Part shown: positions 19,236-27,144 of the stretch, one piece after another
Numbering within the stretch: the first letter of the stretch is position 1
Layout: every line of letters begins with the position of its first letter
Source: Microbacterium caowuchunii
Lineage (GTDB): Bacteria > Actinomycetota > Actinomycetes > Actinomycetales > Microbacteriaceae
Direction: 5' to 3'
DNA: 64,000 nt
Assembly (NCBI RefSeq): GCF_008727755.1
Contig: NZ_CP044231.1
Location: 1,178,001-1,242,000, forward strand
Notes under the pieces: generated by a model
What the model was told of the DNA's origin: nothing
The model's database searches: none
The model's input: only the letters and a program-made list of their open reading frames with translations
Made by a program: the position numbers and the translations under genes

Positions 19236-20182
19236 GCGTGCAGCGCCTCGTTGAGGGTGACGCCGACTCCCGAGCGGCCGACCGCCTCGACGGCGCCGGA
19301 GAGCGAGTTCCGCCGGAACAGCACCCCGTCCCGGCCGGAGAGCGCGGCCCCCTTGACGACCGGACGCGTCCCGTCGGCGGTGGGGGCCTCATCGGCCAGG
19401 ACCACCTTCGTCCCCGCCGTGACGTACAGCCCGGCCTCGACGACGCAGTCGTCACCGAGGGAGATGCCGATCCCCGCGTTCGCGCCCAGCAGCGTGCGGG
19501 CTCCGATGGAGACCCGGTGGCTCCCGCCGCCGGAGAGGGTGCCCATGATGGACGCCCCGCCGCCGATGTCGCTGCCGTCACCGACCACCACGCCCTGGGA
19601 GATGCGGCCCTCCACCATGGATGCTCCGAGCGTCCCGGCGTTGAAGTTCACGAAGCCCTCGTGCATCACGGTGGTGCCGGGGGAGAGGTACGCGCCCAGG
19701 CGCACCCGCGAGGCATCCGCGATCCGCACGCCCTGGGGGGTCACGTAATCGAGCAGGCGGGGGAACTTGTCCAGGCTCTGCACCTGGATTCCGGCCTGCG
19801 CCAGCCAGGGGCGCAGGGTGACGGCGTCGTCGGGGTGCACCGGGCCGGCATTGGTCCAGGCGACGTTCGGCAGATGCCCGAAGATGCCGTCCAGGTTCAC
19901 CTCGTTCGGCCGGACGAGGCGGTGCGACAGGGCGTGCAACCGCAGGTACGCGTCGGAGGTGGACACGGGTGCCGCGTCGAGGTCGATCCGCAGCGCCACG
20001 ATCTCGCGGGTCACCCGGCGGCGGCCGTCCGGCCCGACCAGCGGCTGCAGGTCCTCCCGCACCGTGCTGTCCGCGGCCTCATCCGCCTCACCCAGACGGG
20101 GCGAGGGGAACCAGGTGTCGAGCACCGTCCCGTTCGCGCTCGTCGCCAGACCGATACCCCATACAGAACGCAGTTCACTCAC
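19232..20182 (-). CDS. dapD: Tetrahydrodipicolinate N-succinyltransferase DapD
   Basis: Transfers succinyl from succinyl-CoA to tetrahydrodipicolinate, the first committed step of the succinylase DAP route. The 316-aa actinobacterial-type enzyme has an N-terminal alpha/beta domain and a left-handed beta-helix with hexapeptide repeats (about 155-270), including [20 protein letters not shown]. The GTG start is supported by a TAGCCT hexamer ending 6 bases upstream. Divergent from dapE with a 60-base shared promoter region, matching the mycobacterial dapD/dapE arrangement. Confidence 0.96.
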   Translation of the reverse strand: MSELRSVWGIGLATSANGTVLDTWFPSPRLGEADEAADSTVREDLQPLVGPDGRRRVTREIVALRIDLDAAPVSTSDAYLRLHALSHRLVRPNEVNLDGIFGHLPNVAWTNAGPVHPDDAVTLRPWLAQAGIQVQSLDKFPRLLDYVTPQGVRIADASRVRLGAYLSPGTTVMHEGFVNFNAGTLGASMVEGRISQGVVVGDGSDIGGGASIMGTLSGGGSHRVSIGARTLLGANAGIGISLGDDCVVEAGLYVTAGTKVVLADEAPTADGTRPVVKGAALSGRDGVLFRRNSLSGAVEAVGRSGVGVTLNEALHA

Positions 20183-20188
20183 GCGTCC

Positions 20189-20194
20189 AGGCTA
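20189..20194 (-). promoter_or_regulatory. -10 element of dapD, predicts leaderless mRNA
   Basis: TAGCCT (minus strand) ends 6 bases before the dapD GTG. Confidence 0.55.
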
Positions 20195-20230
20195 GCGGTC
20201 GCGGTCATCCGGCCGCTGCGCGCACCTCGG

Positions 20231-20236
20231 TAGAGT
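20231..20236 (+). promoter_or_regulatory. -10 element of dapE, predicts leaderless mRNA
   Basis: TAGAGT ends 6 bases before ATG 20243. Confidence 0.6.
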
Positions 20237-20242
20237 GGGGGC

Positions 20243-21316
20243 ATGACCGAGCTCGACCTCTCCCTGGGCTCCGTCGAGCTCACCCGGGCACTCTGCGACA
20301 TCCCGAGCGTCTCCGGAGAGGAGACCACCCTCGCCGACGCGATCATGGCGTCGGTCGGTGCTCTGCCGCATCTGGAGGTCTACCGCGACGGCGACACCAT
20401 CGTGGCCCGCACGCAGCTGGACCGCCCGCAGCGCGTCGTCATCGCCGGGCACATCGACACCGTGCCGATCAACGCGAACGTCCCCAGCCGCTTCGTGGAC
20501 GTCGACGGGGTGCCGACCCTCTGGGGGCGCGGCACGGTGGACATGAAGGGCGGCGTGGCCGTCCAGCTCAAGCTCGCCGCAGAGCTCACCGACCCTCGCG
20601 TGGACGTGACCTGGATGTGGTACGACCACGAAGAGGTGGATGCCGAGCTGAACGGCCTCACCCGTCTCGCCCGCACCCGTCCCGACCTGTTCGCCGGTGA
20701 CTTCGCCATCCTCGGCGAGCCGTCCAACGGCCAGGTCGAGGGAGGGTGCAACGGGAACCTGCGTGCCGTCGTCCGCACCCGCGGCGTCCGTGCGCACAGT
20801 GCCCGCGCATGGATCGGGGAGAACGCGATCCACGCCGCGGCGCCCATCCTCGCCCGACTCTCCGAGTACCGGCCGCGAACGATCGAGGTCGAGGGCCTGG
20901 CCTACCGGGAAGGCCTCAACGCGGTCCGGGTCAGCGGCGGGATCGCCGGCAACGTCATCCCCGATCTGTGCGAGGTCGAGGTCAACTACCGTTTCGCGCC
21001 GAGCCGCACCGTGGCCGAGGCGGAGTCCCACGTGCGGGACGTGTTCGCCGGTTTCGAGCTCGACGTCGTCGACCGCGCCTCCGGTGCGCGTCCCGGCCTC
21101 GACGCGCCGCTGGCGCAGGAGTTCCTCGCCGCCGTCGGAGCCGAACCCCGGCCGAAGTACGGTTGGACGGATGTGGCCCGGTTCTCCGAGATGGGGGTGC
21201 CCGCGGTGAACTACGGTCCGGGGGATCCGAGCCTCGCCCACCACGACGAGGAGCGCGTGCCGCTCGCCCAGATCGAGGACGTCGAGCGCGGACTCCGGGC
21301 GTGGCTGAGCAGCTGA
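20243..21316 (+). CDS. dapE: Succinyl-diaminopimelate desuccinylase DapE
   Basis: M20 metallohydrolase releasing LL-diaminopimelate and succinate. Metal ligands are visible: H in IAGHIDTVP (about 70-78), D in GRGTVDMKGG, catalytic/ligand EE in YDHEEVD, E in LGEPSNG and H in the C-terminal LAHHDEER. The 357 aa contain the catalytic domain with the inserted dimerisation domain in the middle. ATG 20243 is defined by the upstream -10. It completes the set dapC, dapD and dapE in this window. The downstream membrane gene starts inside its 3' end. Confidence 0.96.
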   Translation: MTELDLSLGSVELTRALCDIPSVSGEETTLADAIMASVGALPHLEVYRDGDTIVARTQLDRPQRVVIAGHIDTVPINANVPSRFVDVDGVPTLWGRGTVDMKGGVAVQLKLAAELTDPRVDVTWMWYDHEEVDAELNGLTRLARTRPDLFAGDFAILGEPSNGQVEGGCNGNLRAVVRTRGVRAHSARAWIGENAIHAAAPILARLSEYRPRTIEVEGLAYREGLNAVRVSGGIAGNVIPDLCEVEVNYRFAPSRTVAEAESHVRDVFAGFELDVVDRASGARPGLDAPLAQEFLAAVGAEPRPKYGWTDVARFSEMGVPAVNYGPGDPSLAHHDEERVPLAQIEDVERGLRAWLSS

Positions 21317-22515
21317 CACCGCCGCACCGCACGGGGTGGCAGGGCCTTCCCGCGGCCGCCCGCATCGGCATCCTGTACCTCGCCGCCCGCATCGTCACGA
21401 CCGGATTCTTCCTCGCGGCGGCCGGGATCTCCGGGCCGGGGTCCCGCTTCGGCCCGGAGGCCACCATCGGCGATCTCGCGATGGGCTGGGACGCGGCGTG
21501 GTACTGGCTCGTGGCCGAGGCGGGCTATCCCGCGGAGCTGCCGCGGGAGGCGGGTCTCGTCGTGGAGAACGCCTGGGCGTTCATGCCGGTCTACCCGTAC
21601 CTGGCGGCTGCGCTGGGGACCGTGCTGGGCAGCTGGCCGGCGGCGGCGGTGACGATCTCGGTGGTCGCCGGCTACGGCGCGAGCCTCGTGCTCTACCGGA
21701 TGCTGCGCCTCCGACTGGACCGCGGCGCGGCGACGTGGGCGGTCGTCTTCTTCGCCGCGGGTCCCCTCGCCGCACTCTTCCAGGTGGGGTACGCGGAATC
21801 ACTCTTCCTGTTCTGGCTGTTCCTGGCGCTCCTGCAGGTGATGCGGCGGCGCTACCTGTGGCTCTACCTGCTGATCCCCGTGATGGGCTTCACCCGACCC
21901 GGCATCCTGGCGTTCTCCCTGTTCCTCGCGCTGTACGGCATCTGGCGCTGGTTCCGGCGCCGCACGGAGGCACTGCCGGCGCGGGAGGTGGTCCACATCG
22001 TCCTGCTGGGGCTGCTCGCCGCCGCGGTCGGATTCTCCTGGCAGGTGATCGCCGCGGTCGTCACGGGCGAGCCGGGCGCGTACCTCGAGACGGAACTGTC
22101 TTGGCGGCGCATCTGGCTGCCGGGATCGGATGCGCACTTCCTGCCGTTCGACGGATTCCTGGTCGGCACGCGGTTCTGGGCCGATGTGCTGGGGTGGCCG
22201 CATCTCCTCGGCTACGCCGCGCTCGCCCTGCTCCTGATCGCGGTGGCGGCCGCCCTGTGGCTGCCGCAGGTGCGTCGGCTCGGCGTGGAGATCCGGCTGT
22301 GGTCGGTCGCCTACCTCGTATACCTCCTGGCCGTCTTCTTCCCGCAGTCCAGCACGCTGCGGCTGCTGTTCCCGCTCAGTCCGCTGGCCGGCGCGTTCGC
22401 CGTCCCGCGCAGCACGATCTGGCGTTTGGTGGTGCTGGCCGGGGCCCTCGGCGCGCAGTGGTGGTGGATCTACAACATGTATGCGCAGGCGAACACGTTC
22501 CTGCGTGTGCCGTGA
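21301..22515 (+). CDS. GT-C membrane glycosyltransferase (Gpi18/PIG-V-like mannosyltransferase)
   Basis: Integral membrane protein of 404 aa with about ten helices. After the first helix comes a loop with an acidic residue and the pattern WDAAWYWLVAEAGYP, which resembles the catalytic loop of Gpi18/PIG-V-type polyprenyl-phosphate-mannose transferases (COG5542). GTG 21301 lies 16 bases inside dapE and gives the conserved N-terminus; no strong ribosome-binding site is visible, so coupling to dapE is likely. Acceptor unknown: lipoglycans or protein mannosylation are possible in actinobacteria. Confidence 0.75.
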   Translation: MAEQLTPPHRTGWQGLPAAARIGILYLAARIVTTGFFLAAAGISGPGSRFGPEATIGDLAMGWDAAWYWLVAEAGYPAELPREAGLVVENAWAFMPVYPYLAAALGTVLGSWPAAAVTISVVAGYGASLVLYRMLRLRLDRGAATWAVVFFAAGPLAALFQVGYAESLFLFWLFLALLQVMRRRYLWLYLLIPVMGFTRPGILAFSLFLALYGIWRWFRRRTEALPAREVVHIVLLGLLAAAVGFSWQVIAAVVTGEPGAYLETELSWRRIWLPGSDAHFLPFDGFLVGTRFWADVLGWPHLLGYAALALLLIAVAAALWLPQVRRLGVEIRLWSVAYLVYLLAVFFPQSSTLRLLFPLSPLAGAFAVPRSTIWRLVVLAGALGAQWWWIYNMYAQANTFLRVP

Positions 22516-22577
22516 CGCGCGATGACGGCGCGAGGGCGTCTGCGCACAGGATGCGTCCAGGATGGCGCTGACCGGGA

Positions 22578-22583
22578 TAAACT
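22578..22583 (+). promoter_or_regulatory. Possible -10 of the DUF3117 gene
   Basis: TAAACT lies 34 bases before the start codon of the microprotein gene, which also has a clear GAAAGGGAG ribosome-binding site. Confidence 0.4.
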
Positions 22584-22617
22584 TGCCGTCTAAAGACATC
22601 GACGAAAGGGAGCCACG

Positions 22618-22788
22618 ATGGCAGCCATGAAGCCGAGAACCGGGGACGGGCCGATGGAGGCTGTGAAGGAGGGGCGCCTCATCATCGTGCGGGTTCCGCT
22701 CGAAGGAGGCGGTCGCCTCGTGGTTTCGGTCAACGACGCCGAAGCGAAGGAACTCCACGATGTGCTGAGCGAGGTCGTCGGCGCCTGA
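22618..22788 (+). CDS. DUF3117 microprotein (56 aa)
   Basis: A 56-residue protein starting MAAMKPRTGDGPMEAVKEGR, with the family core LIIVRVPLEGGGRLVVSVND and a short C-terminal helix ending EVVGA. This is the DUF3117 family, present as a single short gene in nearly all actinobacteria; I recall Rv1211 as the mycobacterial member. Function unknown. Ribosome-binding site GAAAGGGAG lies at 22604-22612. The neighbourhood (dapE before, O-methyltransferase after) matches the mycobacterial order. The gene is too short for common length cut-offs and easily missed. Confidence 0.93.
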   Translation: MAAMKPRTGDGPMEAVKEGRLIIVRVPLEGGGRLVVSVNDAEAKELHDVLSEVVGA

Positions 22789-22810
22789 GTCGCGACGTCG
22801 AAAGCACAGT

Positions 22811-22841
22811 GATGGCCGGTCCTCTCGAGGAGCCGGCCATC
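22811..22841. terminator. Bidirectional hairpin between DUF3117 and O-methyltransferase genes
   Basis: GATGGCCGG pairs with CCGGCCATC, with an inner CCTC/GAGG helix. It sits between two convergent stops. Confidence 0.8.
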
Positions 22842-22847
22842 ACCGTC

Positions 22848-23489
22848 TCAGCGTGAGGTGTCGCCGACCGTCGTGAGCTGGAGGAGTCCCTCACCGACGA
22901 TGGAGAGGGCGCCGATCACGGCAGGGGAGCTCTGGGTCTCCTGGATGAGCGAGCGGTACGAGGTCGTGACCGTGTCGCGGCGCACCGGGTCGGCGACGGC
23001 CCCGCCCGCCAGCACTCGGGGGACGAGGACCAGGCCGCCGGGACGCACCAGGCGGAGGCCGTGCTCGACGTACTCGATGACGCCCTCCGGGTCGGCGTCG
23101 ACGAACACGATGTCGTACGACGCCTCGTTCATGCGCGGGAGGACGTCGGATGCGCGGCCCGTGATGAACCGGGTGCGCGTGGGCGCGACGCGGGCGTCCG
23201 TGAAGCCACGGCGTGCCATCGCGAGGTGCTCCGGCTCCTTGTCGATCGTGGTGAGCACGGCACGGGGGGCGCCGTGCAGCAGCCAGAGCCCGGAGACCCC
23301 GGCACCGGTGCCGATCTCCACGATGCTCTGCGCGCGGGACGCCGCGGCGAGCACCGCCACCTGGGCTCCCACGGGTGCGCTGATGGGGTCCGCGCCCAGC
23401 TCGAGGGCGTGTGTGCGTGCGCGGGAGATCCAATCGGGTTCGATGATGGCCTCGTGGGCGAACCTGTCGCTCGCGTCGTGTCCGGGCAT
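22848..23489 (-). CDS. SAM-dependent O-methyltransferase (family 3 type)
   Basis: 213-residue class I methyltransferase of the catechol-O-methyltransferase-like Methyltransf_3 family. SAM-binding motif I is SIVEIGTGAGVSGLWLL at about 56-72. The acidic ribose contact is in TTIDKEPEHL, and the metal/substrate Asp is in DIVFVDADPEG at about 124-134. Resembles the methyltransferase beside sigE/tatB in mycobacteria (Rv1220c). Start codon ATG has GGAGGAAG just upstream and TAGGCT 15 bases upstream. Substrate unknown. Confidence 0.88.
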   Translation of the reverse strand: MPGHDASDRFAHEAIIEPDWISRARTHALELGADPISAPVGAQVAVLAAASRAQSIVEIGTGAGVSGLWLLHGAPRAVLTTIDKEPEHLAMARRGFTDARVAPTRTRFITGRASDVLPRMNEASYDIVFVDADPEGVIEYVEHGLRLVRPGGLVLVPRVLAGGAVADPVRRDTVTTSYRSLIQETQSSPAVIGALSIVGEGLLQLTTVGDTSR

Positions 23490-23547
23490 GCTTCCTCCGC
23501 AGCCAGCCTACGTGCGCCGGCGGCGAGGAACCGGCAGGCGCGGCGGG

Positions 23548-23553
23548 TAATCT
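23548..23553 (+). promoter_or_regulatory. -10 element of tatB, predicts leaderless mRNA
   Basis: TAATCT ends 6 bases before ATG 23560. Confidence 0.6.
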
Positions 23554-23559
23554 GAAGGC

Positions 23560-23940
23560 ATGTTCTTCGGGCTCACGATCGAGAAGCTGCTGCTGATCGG
23601 CGTGATCGCCGCCTTCCTCATCGGTCCCGAGCGGTTGCCCGGCTACGCGGAGTCGCTCGCGCGGTTCGCAGGGCGTGCGCGCGACTTCCTCCGCGGAGCG
23701 AAGACCAGGGTGCAGGACGAGATGGGCCCCGACTTCGACGACGTCGACTGGCGCAAACTCGACCCCCGGCAGTACGACCCCCGCCGCATCATCCGGGAGG
23801 CGCTGCTGGACGACCCGCCCACCGCGACCGTCCGCGCCGCGGGTGTGGCCGCAGCGGTCGCCCCGGCCGCCGCTCCGAAGCCGCCGCGCCACGACGCGGC
23901 GTCGGGGGAGGAACCGCCCTACGACGACGAGGCGACCTGA
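23560..23940 (+). CDS. tatB: Sec-independent translocase subunit TatB
   Basis: Twin-arginine translocation component: one N-terminal membrane helix (KLLLIGVIAAFLIGPERLPG), the TatA/B hinge GPERLP at residues 22-27, an amphipathic helix (YAESLARFAGRARDFLRGAK), then a variable Pro/Ala/acidic tail. The 126 aa and the presence of the DFDDVDWRKLDPRQYDP motif fit actinobacterial TatB rather than TatA. Single gene with its own promoter. The sigE-rseA-htrA genes that often precede tatB in actinobacteria are absent here. Confidence 0.88.
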   Translation: MFFGLTIEKLLLIGVIAAFLIGPERLPGYAESLARFAGRARDFLRGAKTRVQDEMGPDFDDVDWRKLDPRQYDPRRIIREALLDDPPTATVRAAGVAAAVAPAAAPKPPRHDAASGEEPPYDDEAT

Positions 23941-24063
23941 GCCGCGGCTCCGCCGGACACGTTCCCGCGGGCGCCCGGCGCGCGTTCTGAGCGCCCGCCG
24001 CGAACTTCGCAGGATCGCGCGAACGCGGCACGGGCTCCGCGCGCGTTCGAGGTGCGGGCGCGC

Positions 24064-25218
24064 TCAGCGCACCCCGAAGGGCAGCGACCGTCCGGCCAGC
24101 CGCGGGCCGGACGACACGAGGGCCGTCGCGATCGCGTCGATCGCCCGCGCGGCGGGGTCGTCCGGAGTGCCGAGCACCACGGGCAGTCCGGAGTCGCCGC
24201 CCGCACGCAGCGCCGGGCTCAGCGGCACGGAACCGAGCAGCGGGACCGGCTCGGCATCCGCCGACAGTGCCCTCGCGACCTCTTCGCCGCCGCCGGAGCC
24301 GAACAGATCCAGCACGGTCCCGTCGGGGAGGGTGAGCGGCGCCATGTTCTCCACGACCCCTACGACCCGCTGGCCCGTCTGCCGGGCGACGAGACCGCTG
24401 CGCACCGCGACATCGGCCGCCGCCTGCTGAGGGGTGGTGACCACGAGCACGTCGGCGTGCGGGAGCAGCTGACCGATCGAGATGGCGACGTCGCCCGTGC
24501 CGGGCGGCATGTCGATGAGGAGGATGTCGAGGTCGCCGAACCACACATCCGTGAGGAACTGCTGCACTGTCCGGTGCAGCATCGGGCCGCGCCAGGCGAC
24601 GGCCCTGCCCTCGTCCCCCTCCCGCAGGAACATGCCGATCGACACGGTCTTCACGCCGTATGCGACCGGCGGCACGATCAGGTCGTCGATCCGGGTGGGC
24701 CGGGTCGTGCGCCCCTCCGCATCCACGAGACCGAGGAGCGCCGGGATGGAGAAGCCGTGCACGTCCGCATCGATCAGACCGACCGACCGTCCGCTCTGCG
24801 CCAGGGCGACGGCGAGGTTGGCGGTGAGGGTGGACTTGCCGACTCCGCCCTTCCCGCTCGTGACCGCGATCACCCGCGTCAGGCTGTCTGCGGTGAACGG
24901 GATGCCGCGGCTCCGGCCGCCGCGCAGACGCTCGGTGAGCTCCGCCCGCTGCTCCGGGGTCATGACGCCCAGCGCCACCTCGACGGGCGTGCCGCCCGCC
25001 ACCGTCTCGGCGGCGGCGCGTACCTCCCGCTCGATCCGGTCGGATGCGGGGCACCCGACGATCGTGAGGGCGACGTCGACGCGGATGCCGGCAGGCGTCG
25101 CCGTCACGTCGCGGATCATGTCGAGTTCGCCGAGCGGGCGGCGCAGCTCCGGGTCGGAGACGGCGCTCACGGCGGCCCGGACGCGCTCGGCGAGCGGCTG
25201 GTCAGCGTTCACGGGCAT
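24064..25218 (-). CDS. mrp: Mrp/NBP35-type P-loop iron-sulfur carrier ATPase (ApbC)
   Basis: An N-terminal MIP18/DUF59 domain (about residues 1-95) precedes a ParA-like ATPase with the deviant Walker A TSGKGGVGKSTLTANL and the A' motif LIDADVHGFSIPALLG. The Mrp hallmark VVGVVENMAPLTLPDG follows near residue 285. The CxxC that holds the labile Fe-S cluster in most Mrp proteins would follow ENM but is absent, as I recall for other actinobacterial Mrp. I choose ATG 25218 (384 aa) because AGGGAGAGG lies 10 bases upstream; GTG 25212 or ORF start 25248 are alternatives. Overlaps the DUF1003 gene. Confidence 0.9.
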   Translation of the reverse strand: MPVNADQPLAERVRAAVSAVSDPELRRPLGELDMIRDVTATPAGIRVDVALTIVGCPASDRIEREVRAAAETVAGGTPVEVALGVMTPEQRAELTERLRGGRSRGIPFTADSLTRVIAVTSGKGGVGKSTLTANLAVALAQSGRSVGLIDADVHGFSIPALLGLVDAEGRTTRPTRIDDLIVPPVAYGVKTVSIGMFLREGDEGRAVAWRGPMLHRTVQQFLTDVWFGDLDILLIDMPPGTGDVAISIGQLLPHADVLVVTTPQQAAADVAVRSGLVARQTGQRVVGVVENMAPLTLPDGTVLDLFGSGGGEEVARALSADAEPVPLLGSVPLSPALRAGGDSGLPVVLGTPDDPAARAIDAIATALVSSGPRLAGRSLPFGVR

Positions 25219-25804
25219 CCCGTTCGGCCCTCTCCCTGCGGTCCGCACGACGACGACGCTCCTCGCGCTCCGCCGTCAGGTGATCCGGCTCGCCGGCGGC
25301 CCGGCCGTCCAGATCCTCCAGGAGCGCCTTCAGCTCGTCGCGGAGCACGTCCCGGGTGACCGCGACGTTCGACGCGTCGGTCATCGCCATGCGCAGCGCG
25401 ACGATCTCGCGCGCCAGGTACTCGGTGTCCGCCAGATTGCGCTCCGCGCGCTGGCGGTCCTGCTCGATCTGGACGCGGTCGCGGTCGTCCTGGCGGTTCT
25501 GCGCCAGCAGGATGAGGGGCGCGGCATAGGACGCCTGGAGCGACAGGACCAGGGTCAGCGCGGTGAAGCCGTTCGAGGCGGCATCGAAGCGGAGATCCGC
25601 GGGCATCAGCGTGTTCCACGCCAGCCAGATGATGCAGAACAGGCTGAGGCCGAGGAGGAACCAGGGGGTCCCCATGGCACGGGCGATCGACTCCGTGAAC
25701 CGGCCGAAGCGGTCCCGGGAGGGCTGGGGGGTGCGGTTCAGCATCCCGGTGCGGCCCCGGGGCGCATCCAGTGAGGGCACGCGCGTCCGGCCGGGCCGCG
25801 CCAT
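25202..25804 (-). CDS. DUF1003 membrane protein
   Basis: 200-residue protein: a basic Pro-rich N-terminus, two membrane helices (TPWFLLGLSLFCIIWLAWNT and FTALTLVLSLQASYAAPLIL) and the DUF1003 motif LLAQNRQDDRDRVQIEQD right after the second helix. It ends in a long charged coiled-coil-like tail rich in Glu and Arg. Function unknown. ATG 25804 overlaps the stop of the upstream MgtE-N/CBS gene, and the two are co-transcribed with mrp in the same order as in mycobacteria. Confidence 0.9.
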   Translation of the reverse strand: MARPGRTRVPSLDAPRGRTGMLNRTPQPSRDRFGRFTESIARAMGTPWFLLGLSLFCIIWLAWNTLMPADLRFDAASNGFTALTLVLSLQASYAAPLILLAQNRQDDRDRVQIEQDRQRAERNLADTEYLAREIVALRMAMTDASNVAVTRDVLRDELKALLEDLDGRAAGEPDHLTAEREERRRRADRRERAERDARER

Positions 25805-27072
25805 CACGGGCGGCCTCCGGCGAGCGGGGCGTGCGTTTCCGCGTCGCCCGTACGCCAGTCGTCGGGAAGCAGGTAGTCGAGCACGTCGTCGATACTGACC
25901 GCGCCGACGAGGCGGTGGGCGGGGTCGACGACGGGCAGGGAGACGAGGTTGTAGCTGGCCAGTAGGCGCGCGACCTCCTGCGCGGATGCCGTGGCCGGCA
26001 CGGGCTCGATCGAGTCGTCGATCATCGGGCCGAGGCGTTCGTGCGGCGGATAGCGCAGCATCCGCTGGAAGTGCACGATGCCGAGCAGGCGACCGGTGGG
26101 CGTCTCGAACGGGGGGAGCGTCACGAAGACCGCCGCGGCGAGCGCGGGATGCAGCTCATGGCGACGGATGAGCGCGAGCGCCTCGGCGACCGTGTTCTCC
26201 GCCGACAGCACGATCGGCTCCGGGGTCATCAGACCACCGGCGGTGTCGGGACCGTACTTCAGGAGGGCACGGACGTCGTCCGCCTCGTCCGGCTCCATGA
26301 GGTCCAGCAGCTCCTCGCGCTGGTCCTCGGGGAGCTGGGCCAGCACGTCGGCGGCGTCGTCCGGCTCCATCGCATCCAGGATGTCGGCGGCGCGCTCCTC
26401 GCCGAGGGCCTCCAGGATGTGCACCTGCTCCTCCTCCGGCATCTCCTCGAGCGCGTCGGCCAAGCGATCGTCCGAGAGCTCCTCGGCGACTTCGAGCAGG
26501 CGCTCGGGCGGGAGATCGAGCAGGGTGTTGGCCAGGTCCGCGGCCTTCAGGTCGGAGTAGCTGGCCACGAGGTGCTCGGCGGACTGCGCCTCACCGGGGG
26601 ACTGACGTTCATGCACGTCGCTCCAGTAGGCGAAGGTGGTCGGCCCCTTGGCGAAAGGCGACGCGCTCGTCTTCGGCTTGCGCAGGAACAACTGGCCCAC
26701 GTCCCACTCGCCGAGGCGGTTCCGCTCGATCGCGACGTCCTCGATGACGGCCTGCCCGGACCCGTCGGCGAAGGTGACCTTGCGCCCGATGAGCTCCGCG
26801 ATGACGCGGACCTCGCCGCCGCGCTGCTGGAAGCGGCGCACGTTGATGAGGCCGGTCGTGATGACCTGACCGGTGTCGACGCTCGTGACGCGTCCGATGG
26901 AGACGAACACGTGGCGCCGGCCCGGGATCTCGACCACGAGGCCCACGACCCGCGGGGAGTCGTTGGGGCGGTAGATGACGACCACGTCGCGCACTTTTCC
27001 GAGCCGGTCGCCGGCGGGATCGAAGACCGCGCATCCGGCCAGGCGCGCGACGAAGACCCGTTGTGTGCTCAC
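25804..27072 (-). CDS. MgtE N-domain/CBS-domain protein with PRC-barrel-like start
   Basis: Cytoplasmic 422-residue protein. Residues 1-130 form two PRC-barrel-like repeats (RVFVARLAGCAVFDPAGDRL and ELIGRKVTFADGSGQAV). About 170-290 is an MgtE N-terminal superhelix with repeated acidic LEEMPEEEQ and DAMEPDDAADVLAQL motifs. About 290-415 is a CBS pair starting at LMTPEPIVLS. There is no membrane part, so it is not itself a magnesium channel; it may sense magnesium or nucleotides. GTG 27072 is supported by TACGCT ending 7 bases upstream. Matches mycobacterial Rv1232c in architecture and context. Confidence 0.88.
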   Translation of the reverse strand: MSTQRVFVARLAGCAVFDPAGDRLGKVRDVVVIYRPNDSPRVVGLVVEIPGRRHVFVSIGRVTSVDTGQVITTGLINVRRFQQRGGEVRVIAELIGRKVTFADGSGQAVIEDVAIERNRLGEWDVGQLFLRKPKTSASPFAKGPTTFAYWSDVHERQSPGEAQSAEHLVASYSDLKAADLANTLLDLPPERLLEVAEELSDDRLADALEEMPEEEQVHILEALGEERAADILDAMEPDDAADVLAQLPEDQREELLDLMEPDEADDVRALLKYGPDTAGGLMTPEPIVLSAENTVAEALALIRRHELHPALAAAVFVTLPPFETPTGRLLGIVHFQRMLRYPPHERLGPMIDDSIEPVPATASAQEVARLLASYNLVSLPVVDPAHRLVGAVSIDDVLDYLLPDDWRTGDAETHAPLAGGRP

Positions 27073-27079
27073 ACCCTCC

Positions 27080-27085
27080 AGCGTA
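27080..27085 (-). promoter_or_regulatory. -10 element of the MgtE-N/CBS operon, predicts leaderless mRNA
   Basis: TACGCT (minus strand) ends 7 bases before GTG 27072. Confidence 0.55.
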
Positions 27086-27132
27086 GACCGGGGGGTGCGC
27101 CGGGCGCCCGGTCCTGGCGGAGCAGGCCGTGA

Positions 27133-27138
27133 CAAGAT
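27133..27138 (+). promoter_or_regulatory. -10-like element of the 27145 gene, predicts leaderless mRNA
   Basis: CAAGAT ends 6 bases before ATG 27145. It keeps A2 and T6 of the consensus but has C at position 1. Confidence 0.4.
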
Positions 27139-27144
27139 AGGTGC

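Noticed and set aside
23941..24063. Possible small RNA or gene in the 123-base gap after tatB
   Set aside because: Only scattered GC-rich inverted repeats; no ORF with a ribosome-binding site and no clear promoter. Probably termination sequence between convergent genes.
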